Positions 46,621 through 54,969 of a DNA stretch of 64,000 bases are shown here, one piece after another. Under the pieces are notes generated by a model. That model was not told the DNA's origin. It saw only the letters and a program-made list of their open reading frames with translations, and ran no database searches. The translations under genes and the position numbers were made by a program. This DNA is from Psychromonas sp. MB-3u-54. Its GTDB lineage: Bacteria > Pseudomonadota > Gammaproteobacteria > Enterobacterales > Psychromonadaceae. The DNA is taken from assembly GCF_002836415.1 (NCBI RefSeq), contig NZ_PJBP01000185.1, positions 1-64,000 of the forward strand. The letters are read 5' to 3'. Each line of letters starts with the position of its first letter. The stretch's first letter is position 1.

Positions 46621-46648
46621 GACAACTGGCCTTTTACGGTCAGTTGTC
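46621..46648 (+). terminator. Terminator after prsT
   Basis: GACAACTGGCC and GGTCAGTTGTC pair over 11 bp with one mismatch and a 6-base loop, followed by GATTTT. It closes the operon that runs from wecB or prsK to prsT and separates it from the sigma-54 driven gene downstream. The 46650-47128 stretch otherwise shows nothing recognisable beyond AT-rich sequence in which an activator binding site for PrsR might lie. Confidence 0.65.
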
Positions 46649-47128
46649 GATTTTACACTCTCGATTATATAATGCACAAAAAACTGCAACAAAGGCATAT
46701 TATTTATAACAATACCTCTCCCACAATTCTCTCTGCTAATAGACAATACGACTTACTTATTTTTAACAATTATAAATCAACAAGTTAAATGTTAAACCTT
46801 GAATCTCTGAAGTCATTAATTGAAAGCATTAATAATGACATGTCGGAAAGATTTACACTCTTTTATTGTGAGAAATAGTCTGTTTTTTATAAAAAAATTA
46901 AAAAAATTAAAAAACAATAGCTTGCAATTTACTGAAAGAATAAAACCTTAATCAAAAATATAAAGCTGAAGAGCTTACTTAAACATGCCGACTTGGTTCA
47001 TTAAAAACAATGATTAATGCATAAACTATCAAATAATACTGTCGGATAATTTTACACATTGAATACCAGAGCCCTTTGCTAAACAGCAACAAAAACATAA
47101 TCACTTGATATTAAACTTCTTTTTTAAC

Positions 47129-47145
47129 TTGGCACGTTGAATGCA
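47129..47145 (+). promoter_or_regulatory. Sigma-54 (-24/-12) promoter of the PEP-CTERM gene
   Basis: TTGGCACGTTGAATGCA matches the sigma-54 consensus YTGGCACG-N4-TTGCW. The -24 element is perfect, the -12 element has the invariant GC, and GG and GC are exactly 10 bp apart. Transcription would begin near 47156, about 34 bases before the preferred start codon. The nearby PrsR carries the sigma-54 contact loop. Confidence 0.88.
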
Positions 47146-47189
47146 CTATTTAGCATGTGGAATCATCCATACTATTAAGGAGAATGAAA

Positions 47190-47738
47190 ATGAAAAAATC
47201 TATATCGTTATTAGCTACTTCTATGGCTCTTTTACTCGCAACCGGCACAGCCTCTGCAAGGCTTATTGATGGAAGAATTGATTTCGTTGGTGCCGCTATG
47301 ATCGTCACCAACAGTACTGAAGTCATTTCATTTGATTTTGATGGTACAACATTGGTTAGTAATTTTGATGGGTTAGTAACAGGTGATTTTGATGGGTTAG
47401 AGAGTACAGCAGCTCCATTTACAGACTTCAATGTTAGTGATACGGCACCAATCCCTTTATGGACGGCTGGTACATTTACTTTTAATATTACCAGTTTCAC
47501 TAAAAACCAAGTTACAGGAGGTTATTTAGGTGATGCAGTAATTGGAGGTACCGGTATTATTAGTAGTACTGATATGAATTTAGACGATACTGCAGGCATA
47601 TGGAAACTCACAGCACAGGGCAATAAAAATCTGGTATCTTTCTCATCAACAACGGTTCCTGCCCCCGCTGGTGCAGCGTTGTTAGGTTTGGGCTTACTCG
47701 GTTTTGGTTTCGCTCGTCGTAACAAAAAAGCATCATAA
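47190..47738 (+). CDS. PEP-CTERM sorting-signal protein (exosortase substrate)
   Basis: 182 residues from ATG 47190, which follows AAGGAGA with good spacing (ATG 47184 is also possible). The N-terminus is a signal peptide with cleavage after Ala-Ser-Ala (about 23). The middle is a small acidic, Asn/Thr/Gly-rich domain with a short internal duplication (SNFDGL, GDFDGL). The C-terminus is the tripartite sorting signal: a PEP-like VPAPAGA motif, a transmembrane stretch (LLGLGLLGFGF) and the basic end ARRNKK. It should be recognised by XrtA at 27171. It is the only such protein in the window and has its own sigma-54 promoter and terminator. Function is probably structural, in surface or floc/biofilm attachment. 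Confidence 0.93.
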   Translation: MKKSISLLATSMALLLATGTASARLIDGRIDFVGAAMIVTNSTEVISFDFDGTTLVSNFDGLVTGDFDGLESTAAPFTDFNVSDTAPIPLWTAGTFTFNITSFTKNQVTGGYLGDAVIGGTGIISSTDMNLDDTAGIWKLTAQGNKNLVSFSSTTVPAPAGAALLGLGLLGFGFARRNKKAS

Positions 47739-47770
47739 AACCTATCAAGTCAAATCATAGGTTACCCGTA

Positions 47771-47806
47771 AGCCCAAGATTAATAATTATAATCTTGGGC
47801 TTTTTT
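47771..47806 (+). terminator. Rho-independent terminator after the PEP-CTERM gene
   Basis: AGCCCAAGATTA and TAATCTTGGGCT form a perfect 12-bp stem with a 7-base loop, followed by six T. It insulates the PEP-CTERM gene from the deacetylase-like gene downstream. Confidence 0.93.
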
Positions 47807-47904
47807 ATATCTAAAAAACCTTCTATCCAAAGCTGGTCTACACTTATCCCGTCATATCGAATGCGCTACCATTATCTCTTTACATATTTAATCGGAATAA
47901 ATTA

Positions 47905-48924
47905 ATGGAAAATAACCAGATTCAGTTGCTGCTTAGCTTAGATTACGAAATTTTTTTCGGTGAAAATTGTGGTAGCGTTGAAAAGTGTATTATTGATCCG
48001 ACCCAACAATTATTAATGCTACTCAATAAATACGACTATAAGGTTAGTTTATTTGTTGATGCGGGCTTTCTGGTTAAACTAAAAGAGTATGCCGCTAATT
48101 TCCCTGTTTTAGAGCGACAATACGCTGCCATTAAAAAGCAATTACAAGCACTCTCATCACAGGGCCATGATATACAACTGCATATTCACCCGCACTGGGA
48201 GGATAGCTTCTATGACGGCAATGCCTGGGTTATCAATACTCAGCGTTACCGCCTGCATGATTTTAGCCCGCAGGAAATTGATGAAATAGTAGCAAGTTAT
48301 AAACAAGAGCTCGAATCATGCAGTGAACAAACAATATTCGCTTTTCGAGCTGGCGGCTGGTGTTTGCAACCCTTTGATAAAATCAAACAGGCACTGCAGG
48401 ATAATAACATTTGGTTAGACAGCACCGTTTTTGCACAGGGACACTCCGATGATCCCACACGCTGGTTTAAGTTTAATCAGATACCTACTAAAGCACATTG
48501 GCACTTTGATGATGATCCTCTAACGGCATTACAAGATGGCTACTTTACGGAGATCCCTATCAGCGCAATTAAAACATCACCTTTGTTCTTTTGGAAGCTC
48601 GCACTGCGCAAAAAACTTTCCAGTCATCTATTCACCCCTTTTGGCGACGGGCAAGCGATGCTGGCCAGTCGAAGCTATTATATTGAACGTTTAACTAAAA
48701 CAACCTATGGGCCAGTTATGCTTGATAGTTCAAAAGCCGGGCAGCTGGAAAAAGCATTTAAAGAGCATCTAAAACTTGCAGATAAAAACAGCATTTTTAA
48801 TGTAATGGGGCATCCAAAAAGTTTATCCCCCTACTCACTGATAAAATTAGAAGATTTTATAAAAAAACATACAGAGTTAACCTCCATCACCTATCAAGAT
48901 CTTAAACACCTTAAAAATGCATAA
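47905..48924 (+). CDS. NodB-like polysaccharide deacetylase family protein
   Basis: 339 residues. It begins QLLLSLDYEIFFGE, with acidic residues where NodB enzymes have the catalytic pair. DIQLHIHPHW (89-98) gives a His-rich metal site, followed by FRAGGWCLQP and VMGHPKS blocks. This is the variant of the NodB fold seen as a single-copy gene in EPS and surface-polymer loci. No signal peptide is visible. It starts with ATG 47905, 167 bp after the PEP-CTERM gene, and the strong terminator between them implies its own promoter. It is the last gene of the EPS locus. Confidence 0.72.
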   Translation: MENNQIQLLLSLDYEIFFGENCGSVEKCIIDPTQQLLMLLNKYDYKVSLFVDAGFLVKLKEYAANFPVLERQYAAIKKQLQALSSQGHDIQLHIHPHWEDSFYDGNAWVINTQRYRLHDFSPQEIDEIVASYKQELESCSEQTIFAFRAGGWCLQPFDKIKQALQDNNIWLDSTVFAQGHSDDPTRWFKFNQIPTKAHWHFDDDPLTALQDGYFTEIPISAIKTSPLFFWKLALRKKLSSHLFTPFGDGQAMLASRSYYIERLTKTTYGPVMLDSSKAGQLEKAFKEHLKLADKNSIFNVMGHPKSLSPYSLIKLEDFIKKHTELTSITYQDLKHLKNA

Positions 48925-49140
48925 AGATAAGTGATTTTTCTAGTCACTTTAGATTTAGCTGATAATAGATCATCACTAGATGGATGTTCGAGAAAATAAC
49001 ATTCTGAACTTAACGTCATGCGAAATATTGGTTTCTGGTAAATTCTTTGTGCTGCTAAAGACTCTTTTTCCCAACAATCAACGGGATTCTCAACTTATCT
49101 GTCTGGCCGATTTACTCAATCTTATTTGGCCTAATACTAG

Positions 49141-49402
49141 GATCTGTTGACCTTTTGTGTGTATTTTTACAGCAATTTGTGGGTGATTTATACAAGGCAG
49201 AGCCTGCAACCTGTCGTGATTCTACATAAGTAGACGATAACGTATACGATCGTATCCACAAATGCTGCCCTTCGGGTTCATCTAAAAGCGTCCTGCGCTG
49301 CGTTGATCAAAGTTTACATAGAATAACTATGCTGCCCTCCTCATGCCTTGCTCAGAACACTTTCAGATTGAACAAAATTTGCACTCCAAAGGTCAACAGA
49401 CC
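49141..49402. mobile_element. MITE-like element, 262 bp, with terminal inverted repeats
   Basis: The left end GATCTGTTGACCTTTTG (49141-49157) is mirrored by CCAAAGGTCAACAGACC (49386-49402) with few mismatches. CTAG flanks both sides (49137-49140 and 49403-49406) and may be a 4-bp target duplication, although CTAG is palindromic and could be part of the ends. No coding frame is inside. Size, ends and lack of a gene fit a miniature inverted-repeat transposable element mobilised in trans. Confidence 0.75.
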
Positions 49403-49523
49403 CTAGGTTTTATCGTAATAAAGCTATCTGTTACCCGATCGCACCGATACCATTCTTGACGTGCGCAACTACGGCAGCTGAATGTTACTTATTAAAGTTT
49501 ATTGAATTGAAATGAACCTGTCC

Positions 49524-49559
49524 CCTCATGGAATGATGCATTAGCATCATTCCATGAGG
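49524..49559. repeat. Perfect 16-bp inverted repeat with 4-base loop
   Basis: CCTCATGGAATGATGC, loop ATTA, then its exact complement. It lies between the MITE and the minus-strand catabolic operon, about 70 bp beyond the last gene of that operon (stop at 49631). There is no T-run, so it is not a typical terminator, though a stem this strong would still fold in RNA. It may be a REP-like or palindromic repeat unit, or a transcription stop for the operon. The remaining gap from 48925 shows nothing else. Confidence 0.8.
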
Positions 49560-49630
49560 ATAAGTACAGGCTTGTGAAATCAGAAATATGAGTCCATATA
49601 AATCACCACTAACACCATCAATTTTATTGT

Positions 49631-50362
49631 TTAGCTAAGCCCACCCGCGCCTTTCACCGATTGTTCGCTATTTTCGACAAGAATCGCCGTCGCGGTTTGT
49701 TTCAAAGTACTCCACTGCGCATCCTCGATAAAAATACCGTTTTTCCAGGCACTATTCTGAGCTTGAGCAAACGTATTAGGATCAACATGCATACTGTAAC
49801 CTTCAGACAGACGAGCCACATCGAAGTCACGAACAGAAAGTTCGATGCTCATATCGTGCAATCGTTGATCAGAATCATTAACCTCATCAGACAAAAACAA
49901 TTCCGGTGTTATACGGCCACAGTTAAGCACATACAAAGTACGGTTAGGGGCGCTGCCATTATCCCATTTTGCCGTACAGGCGATGCCCTTAGCGGCCAAT
50001 TTAACTAACTCACTATAAGCCAACCAACGGTTGTGGCAATTATTGATTTCAATCTTGAGAGACTTGAAACCGACCATTTTTTCAATTGCGTAATCCATGA
50101 CAACGGGCAGGTAGCAAGCCAAGCTGCAGTTATGCAAATCAACTTCAATCGTATTTTCGCCGGTGACTTTAATGTCGGCAGGACAATCATTTTCTAACCC
50201 CATAAAGGCGCTGGCATTGTTGAAATGACGGACACCGTGCAAGCCCACTATTTGTAAATCTGCAACCATATTTGCGATGATATCGGCTTCACCACAGGAA
50301 CGGCGCATACCAAGAAATGCTTTGTTTACAGCCGCTACTAACTCATTGTGAGAAACGATCAT
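49631..50362 (-). CDS. DUF3726-like protein of unknown function
   Basis: 243 residues, soluble, no signal peptide or membrane segment. It starts IVSHNELVAAVNKAFLGMRRSCGEADIIANMVADLQIVGLHG, a pattern I associate with DUF3726 proteins, which lie with amino-acid or amine catabolic genes. No catalytic motif is evident. The ATG overlaps the stop of the 581-residue protein by 4 bp, so these two are translationally coupled. It is last in the minus-strand operon that begins at RidA. A role in degrading the compound imported by the BCCT transporter is inferred from position only. Confidence 0.6.
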   Translation of the reverse strand: MIVSHNELVAAVNKAFLGMRRSCGEADIIANMVADLQIVGLHGVRHFNNASAFMGLENDCPADIKVTGENTIEVDLHNCSLACYLPVVMDYAIEKMVGFKSLKIEINNCHNRWLAYSELVKLAAKGIACTAKWDNGSAPNRTLYVLNCGRITPELFLSDEVNDSDQRLHDMSIELSVRDFDVARLSEGYSMHVDPNTFAQAQNSAWKNGIFIEDAQWSTLKQTATAILVENSEQSVKGAGGLS

Positions 50363-52104
50363 AACCCTTTACTCCCGAGCGGCTGCTCATTATTCAATAA
50401 TTCATTGTGGTTAGGTAATAATGGAAAAAGCCAATCGTCTTTCGCTGTTTGAGCGTGAATTTCATCCAATAATGGTGCGCCCTGGAAGAATGTCACCCGC
50501 ACCCAGCGATCCGAGCGCGGATCAAAGGTTGTCGCACCAAACATGGATAACTTACAGCGTAATAAATGCATTGGAAGCGACGCTTTATGCAACACGTTCA
50601 TTTGAATATCGCCCATCGCTTTGTGACCCATAGTCCATACCCGCCGCGCTATGGTGCGATATTGCGGATATTGAACAAGGAATTCAACCAAGGATAATTC
50701 TGGCGCCTGTCCAAGTAGCGCATGGTATAAGCGATTAGCTTGACGACCTATATCTAAAAGTGATTCTCTGTCATCACCCGGCTCTTCTCCACGTACACCA
50801 AGTCTTGGTTCTTCTTTGTCTTGAGAGCGATACCAGAACCAGTACTGGTTTTCAGCCAGACTGAAATCGGTATTGATCGCCCAACGATAGTTTTTTTCCA
50901 GAGTCAGCAATAGATCCTGAATTTTTTTACCACTCGGCAGAGAGAGCGTTTCATCACAATTCATCTGTTCTTGATAAACATCCACCAATTCAGGATAAAG
51001 TTCCATCAAACACGCAGCCAGGATTTCCTGGGTTTCGAGACTCAGGTGTTGTGAGTGCACGAACAGATCTCTCCAACACTGACTTTGTTCCACTAAAGTT
51101 ACTAAATTTTCGTGCAGATTTTTTAGCTCACCGACCGCAATGGCATTGAGTTTTTGTTGCGTTTCGTTGATAGTCATGACCTGTTCAAGGTGACGAATGG
51201 CTTTTTGCAGCAAAACTTGCAGCGGCGCTAATTTATCCACCTCAGTGGCACCGTCTAATACCGCGGCCAAGGCCGTTTCGCGAGTGGTCATCCATTGGTC
51301 AACGACGCACGGGTGATTGATAAGATAGGGTGCCATGCCCAGACCCGTTGCATTGCCGACGCCTAAATAGCGTTGCAGTTCACTGTGCAATTCCGTTGCT
51401 TGTTCACCGCCTCGCTGTATTGCCAGATAGTTTACCCAATCCAGGCTGAATGCTCTTAGCAGGTATACCGCACACATTTGCGCGCTGAACGACTGCTCGA
51501 AATCTGGATTTTTCTCTAGCAATTTGAAATCTGCTATACCAAATTTTCCATTGCCGTAAACCGCGGTTGTACGCAGTATATAACCGACATCAGCAAGATC
51601 TTTCGGGTTTGGTTGAACACCTTTCGCAAGGTGACTGACAATATGTTCAAACACGCGAACACTTTTGTTTGCTCTCGCCAATACTAAGACATTATTCGGA
51701 TTACGCCCTGCTTCCTGCAAGGGAACATTAGATCTGAGCTTTTCAAGCAAACTCACATCAACATAGCCATACACAAGGGCAAAGGTGACATCCCATTTTT
51801 CAGCAATAACGCGATCATTGCGCTCATTGTCGGCTATTTGGTCACAAAAAACGACTAAGTGATAAACGTGATGAGGTGTCGCTAATTTGTAAATTACATG
51901 GCCAAAACCTTGCGGACAAAGTTGCCATTCCTGCTTGCTGACTTTCCATTGCTGTTGTGCCATTTTACGAATTAACGTTCGGACAAAGCTGATTCTAGTC
52001 TGGTGCATAGCTCCCAGCCTTTCCGGCGCCATGACAACATCTGCATTTCGCAGTGTTGCTTCAGTGCGGGTAGCACGATCTGCATCCATATTCCTCACCA
52101 CCAT
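50359..52104 (-). CDS. Large soluble protein of unknown function
   Basis: 581 residues, no signal peptide, no membrane helix. No recognised family motif. It has notable conserved-looking Arg/His/Trp blocks: QGFGHVIYKL, AEKWDVTFALVYG, TTAVYGNGKFGIADF, INTDFSLAENQYWFWYRSQDKEEPRLG and MGHKAMGDIQMNVLHK. The regular density of such blocks suggests an enzyme rather than a structural protein. Annotated relatives elsewhere are, as far as I recall, also hypothetical and stand next to DUF3726 genes. Start at ATG 52104; 102 bp separate it from the transporter gene upstream. Codon use and GC are like the rest of this operon and unlike the EPS locus. Confidence 0.6.
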   Translation of the reverse strand: MVVRNMDADRATRTEATLRNADVVMAPERLGAMHQTRISFVRTLIRKMAQQQWKVSKQEWQLCPQGFGHVIYKLATPHHVYHLVVFCDQIADNERNDRVIAEKWDVTFALVYGYVDVSLLEKLRSNVPLQEAGRNPNNVLVLARANKSVRVFEHIVSHLAKGVQPNPKDLADVGYILRTTAVYGNGKFGIADFKLLEKNPDFEQSFSAQMCAVYLLRAFSLDWVNYLAIQRGGEQATELHSELQRYLGVGNATGLGMAPYLINHPCVVDQWMTTRETALAAVLDGATEVDKLAPLQVLLQKAIRHLEQVMTINETQQKLNAIAVGELKNLHENLVTLVEQSQCWRDLFVHSQHLSLETQEILAACLMELYPELVDVYQEQMNCDETLSLPSGKKIQDLLLTLEKNYRWAINTDFSLAENQYWFWYRSQDKEEPRLGVRGEEPGDDRESLLDIGRQANRLYHALLGQAPELSLVEFLVQYPQYRTIARRVWTMGHKAMGDIQMNVLHKASLPMHLLRCKLSMFGATTFDPRSDRWVRVTFFQGAPLLDEIHAQTAKDDWLFPLLPNHNELLNNEQPLGSKGL

Positions 52105-52205
52105 TTTAGTTATTAAAGTATTTGATCTTCCAGTTAGGGCGAGCGAACTCGCCCTCTGAGCATCTCCTCGACTGATGTATCAACACCAATTCGATTTAAT
52201 TCGTT

Positions 52206-53807
52206 TTATAGCCCTTGATCTTTCGCCATCTGGATCGCGATTTGCGGCGCGTTCCAGAGTGACGGCAGTAAGATGATAGAAACGGGTACAGCGGTGATAA
52301 CAATAAATGATTGCAACGCAGAGATCCCGCCAGAACCAAGGGAAATCAGTATCAAAGCAGTTACCCCCATCATAACCCCCCAAAATATTCGAATCATTGC
52401 ATTTGGTTCAGTTTCACCACTAATAACCACACTGATGGTGTAAGTCATAGAGTCACCTGTTGTCACGATGAAGATAGTGGTCAGGATCAGAAACAAGATT
52501 GAAACGAGCATGGGCAGTGGCAGCTGCTGAGTCACGGCCAGCAGTGCCCCTGGTAAGTTGAAACCTTCAAAGGCGCTACTTACACTGCCCGGATCCGCAA
52601 TTTCAAATGCTAAACCAGATCCCCCGACTATGGTAAACCAGAAGCAGGTCACAAGGGGTGCTATCAAACTGATGGTTGATACCAATTGGCGAATGCTGCG
52701 GCCACGAGAGATACGGGCAATAAAGATAGCCATCATTGGACCGTAACCAAGAAACCAACCCCAGAAGAATACCGTCCACCAGCTCAACCAACCTTCATCT
52801 CCACGATAAGTCGCCATTGGAATGAAGTTATCCAACATGCTGCCTACGCCTTGAATATAACCGTTAAAGATAAAATTCGTTGGCCCAAAGATCAGAATAT
52901 AAACCATCAATACCATCGCTAAAATCACGTTATAACGGCTTAGCATCTGCATGCCGCGGTTCAAACCACTCAGTGCCGATAAGGTATACAGTACAATTGC
53001 AAAAAGGATGATGATTAATTGAGTAGTAAAGCCATCTGGGATATCAAAAAGAGCATTTAATGCGTAGCTAACTTGTAAGCCTAAGAAGCCGATTGGGCCG
53101 ATTGTGCCCGCGGCGACAGCAACGATACAACATGCATCAATTAACGCACCAGTATGACCTTTAAGCACCCGCTCGCCAAAGACTGGGTAGAGTAAAATGC
53201 GCGGCTTTAGGGGCAGTCCTTTGTCATAATGTAAATGCATTACTACAATTGCTGTTAAGCTGCCAACGATTGACCAAGCCAAAAATCCCCAGTGCATAAA
53301 TGATTGTGATAGCGCATTCACCGCGCCTTGCTGGGCATTCAGCTGAGGGCCATAAAGCGGAGGAGGACTCACAAAATGCGCGATTGGCTCCGCTGCTGCC
53401 CAAAATACACCACCACCCGCAAGTAATGTACAGAAGATAATAGCCATCCAACGAAACGCATCCATTTCAGGTTTGGCGATACCACCAAGAATAACTTTTC
53501 CTGTTCGTCCTGCAGCCAGCGCAATACCGATAATAAAAGTCAGCAATAGAAGTAATTGCCAATAAGGACCAAACACTTTTACTGCCCAAGAGAAGCCAGT
53601 ATTCACCAGGCTCGACAGCAGCTCAGCATCGTACAGTGCGAGAAGAACGAACAGGGCGATAAATCCGCCGCTGTACCAAAAAGCAGGATTACCCAAGCCA
53701 AGTTTATCAGCAACACTTGTGCTGTTACTTGTACCTGAATGTTGTACAGTATTCATTCCTGCCGCTTCAAAGCTAGAAGCTTTCACTTTATTAATTAAAT
53801 CAGACAT
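52206..53807 (-). CDS. BCCT family transporter (betaine/carnitine/choline-type)
   Basis: 533 residues from the ATG at 53807, chosen over an ATG 11 codons earlier because GGAG lies 10 bp before it. Twelve membrane helices in the BCCT layout; helix-8 region reads WTVFFWGWFLGYGPMMAIFI followed by ARISRGRSIRQ, the family signature. In betaine transporters the corresponding aromatic box is W-W-x-S-W-x-P; here it is W-F-L-G-Y-G-P, so two Trp are changed. The Gly-rich helix 3 (GGGVFWAAAEPIAHF) is intact. It imports a zwitterionic compound, probably a betaine-like or amino-acid-like one. Position between catabolic genes suggests uptake for growth rather than osmoprotection. Confidence 0.85.
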   Translation of the reverse strand: MSDLINKVKASSFEAAGMNTVQHSGTSNSTSVADKLGLGNPAFWYSGGFIALFVLLALYDAELLSSLVNTGFSWAVKVFGPYWQLLLLLTFIIGIALAAGRTGKVILGGIAKPEMDAFRWMAIIFCTLLAGGGVFWAAAEPIAHFVSPPPLYGPQLNAQQGAVNALSQSFMHWGFLAWSIVGSLTAIVVMHLHYDKGLPLKPRILLYPVFGERVLKGHTGALIDACCIVAVAAGTIGPIGFLGLQVSYALNALFDIPDGFTTQLIIILFAIVLYTLSALSGLNRGMQMLSRYNVILAMVLMVYILIFGPTNFIFNGYIQGVGSMLDNFIPMATYRGDEGWLSWWTVFFWGWFLGYGPMMAIFIARISRGRSIRQLVSTISLIAPLVTCFWFTIVGGSGLAFEIADPGSVSSAFEGFNLPGALLAVTQQLPLPMLVSILFLILTTIFIVTTGDSMTYTISVVISGETEPNAMIRIFWGVMMGVTALILISLGSGGISALQSFIVITAVPVSIILLPSLWNAPQIAIQMAKDQGL

Positions 53808-53924
53808 ATTCTGACTCCAGTGGTTCTTTGCAGCTGCCATATAGATGATGACTACAAGAGGGTTATTTAACAGCTGTCTATTACTTTCATATCGGGCAAG
53901 CTGTTCCGTGTTTGAACTACTACG

Positions 53925-54914
53925 TTACGAAATAGGCTCTAATCCCTGTTTTAGAAAGTTAAACCAGTTCTCACCCAGTATTTTCCCCGTCTCAGATTCA
54001 CTGAATCCGTGACGCATTAATCCGTTGTAAATATTCTCCATGCCAGAGCTTCCGCAAAACCAGGGAAGCGCGTCCGGCCATGAAGAATTACTTGCTGAAC
54101 CTTCTCCGTAATCCATTGATTTTGACCAGCGTCCATTACGCATCCACTGCAACACTTCTTGGGGTTGATTCAGGCACAAATCACTGCCAATACCCAAGTG
54201 TTCAACGCCGACCATATCGGCCGTTGTTGCCACCATTTTACAGAAATCTTCTAACGTACATTGACTGCCATTTGGCAAGTGAAATGGATATAAGCTAAAA
54301 CCAATTAAACCACCACGCGCCGTCAGCGCTTTAATCACATCATTAGATTTATTACGCAGTGCATCGTGTGCAAATATTGGATTCGCGTGGCTGATACAGA
54401 TTGGCCGCGTAGACAAATCAATCGCCTCAAGTGTTGAACGTTCAGCACTGTGCGACATATCAATAATCATGCCCACGCGATTCATCTCTGCTATCGCCTG
54501 CTTACCAAAACGCGTGATCCCGGTATCGTACTGTTCATAGCAGCCCGTCGCCAGCAAACTTTGGTTGTTGTAAGTGAGCTGCATGATCAGCAGACCCTGT
54601 TTACGCATCACTTCAATCAAACCAATTTCATCGTCGATGGGAGAACAGTTTTGAGCACCAAAGTAAATCCCAACTTTACCTAAAGACTTCGCTTTTTCTA
54701 CATCTGCCATCGACAGAACAGGCATAATCAAGTCTGAATTTTGCTCGAATCGGAGGTTCCACTGTGCAAAACGAGTCAGTGTTTCACGTGCGTTTTCGTG
54801 ATAAACCATGGTCGCATGGACAGCGGTAATACCACTGGCTTGAAGCGTTTTAAAATACTCCCTATCCCAATTGCAGTACTGCAATCCATCAATCACAATG
54901 CGTTTTTGGTACAT
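53925..54914 (-). CDS. Membrane-dipeptidase (M19)-like protein lacking some metal ligands
   Basis: 329 residues with a TIM-barrel of the renal-dipeptidase family: RFGKQAIAEMNRVGMIIDMSHS, ICISHANPIFAHDALRNKSNDVIKAL, GGLIGFSLYPF and LGIGSDLC are clear landmarks, keeping the His in DMSHS, the His in ISHA and the Asp in GSD. The first-strand H-x-D metal motif is replaced (IDGLQYCNW), and the bridging E-G-G is replaced (IYFGAQNC). One of the two zinc sites is therefore probably missing. Proteins of this type stand in betaine and choline catabolic loci, so a hydrolase of a non-peptide amide or a different reaction is possible. Same strand as the transporter, 117 bp upstream. Confidence 0.78.
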   Translation of the reverse strand: MYQKRIVIDGLQYCNWDREYFKTLQASGITAVHATMVYHENARETLTRFAQWNLRFEQNSDLIMPVLSMADVEKAKSLGKVGIYFGAQNCSPIDDEIGLIEVMRKQGLLIMQLTYNNQSLLATGCYEQYDTGITRFGKQAIAEMNRVGMIIDMSHSAERSTLEAIDLSTRPICISHANPIFAHDALRNKSNDVIKALTARGGLIGFSLYPFHLPNGSQCTLEDFCKMVATTADMVGVEHLGIGSDLCLNQPQEVLQWMRNGRWSKSMDYGEGSASNSSWPDALPWFCGSSGMENIYNGLMRHGFSESETGKILGENWFNFLKQGLEPIS

Positions 54915-54969
54915 AACTACTCCTTAATAAAATTCGTCGTGTTACTGAAAATCTGCTGACAGAAAACGT

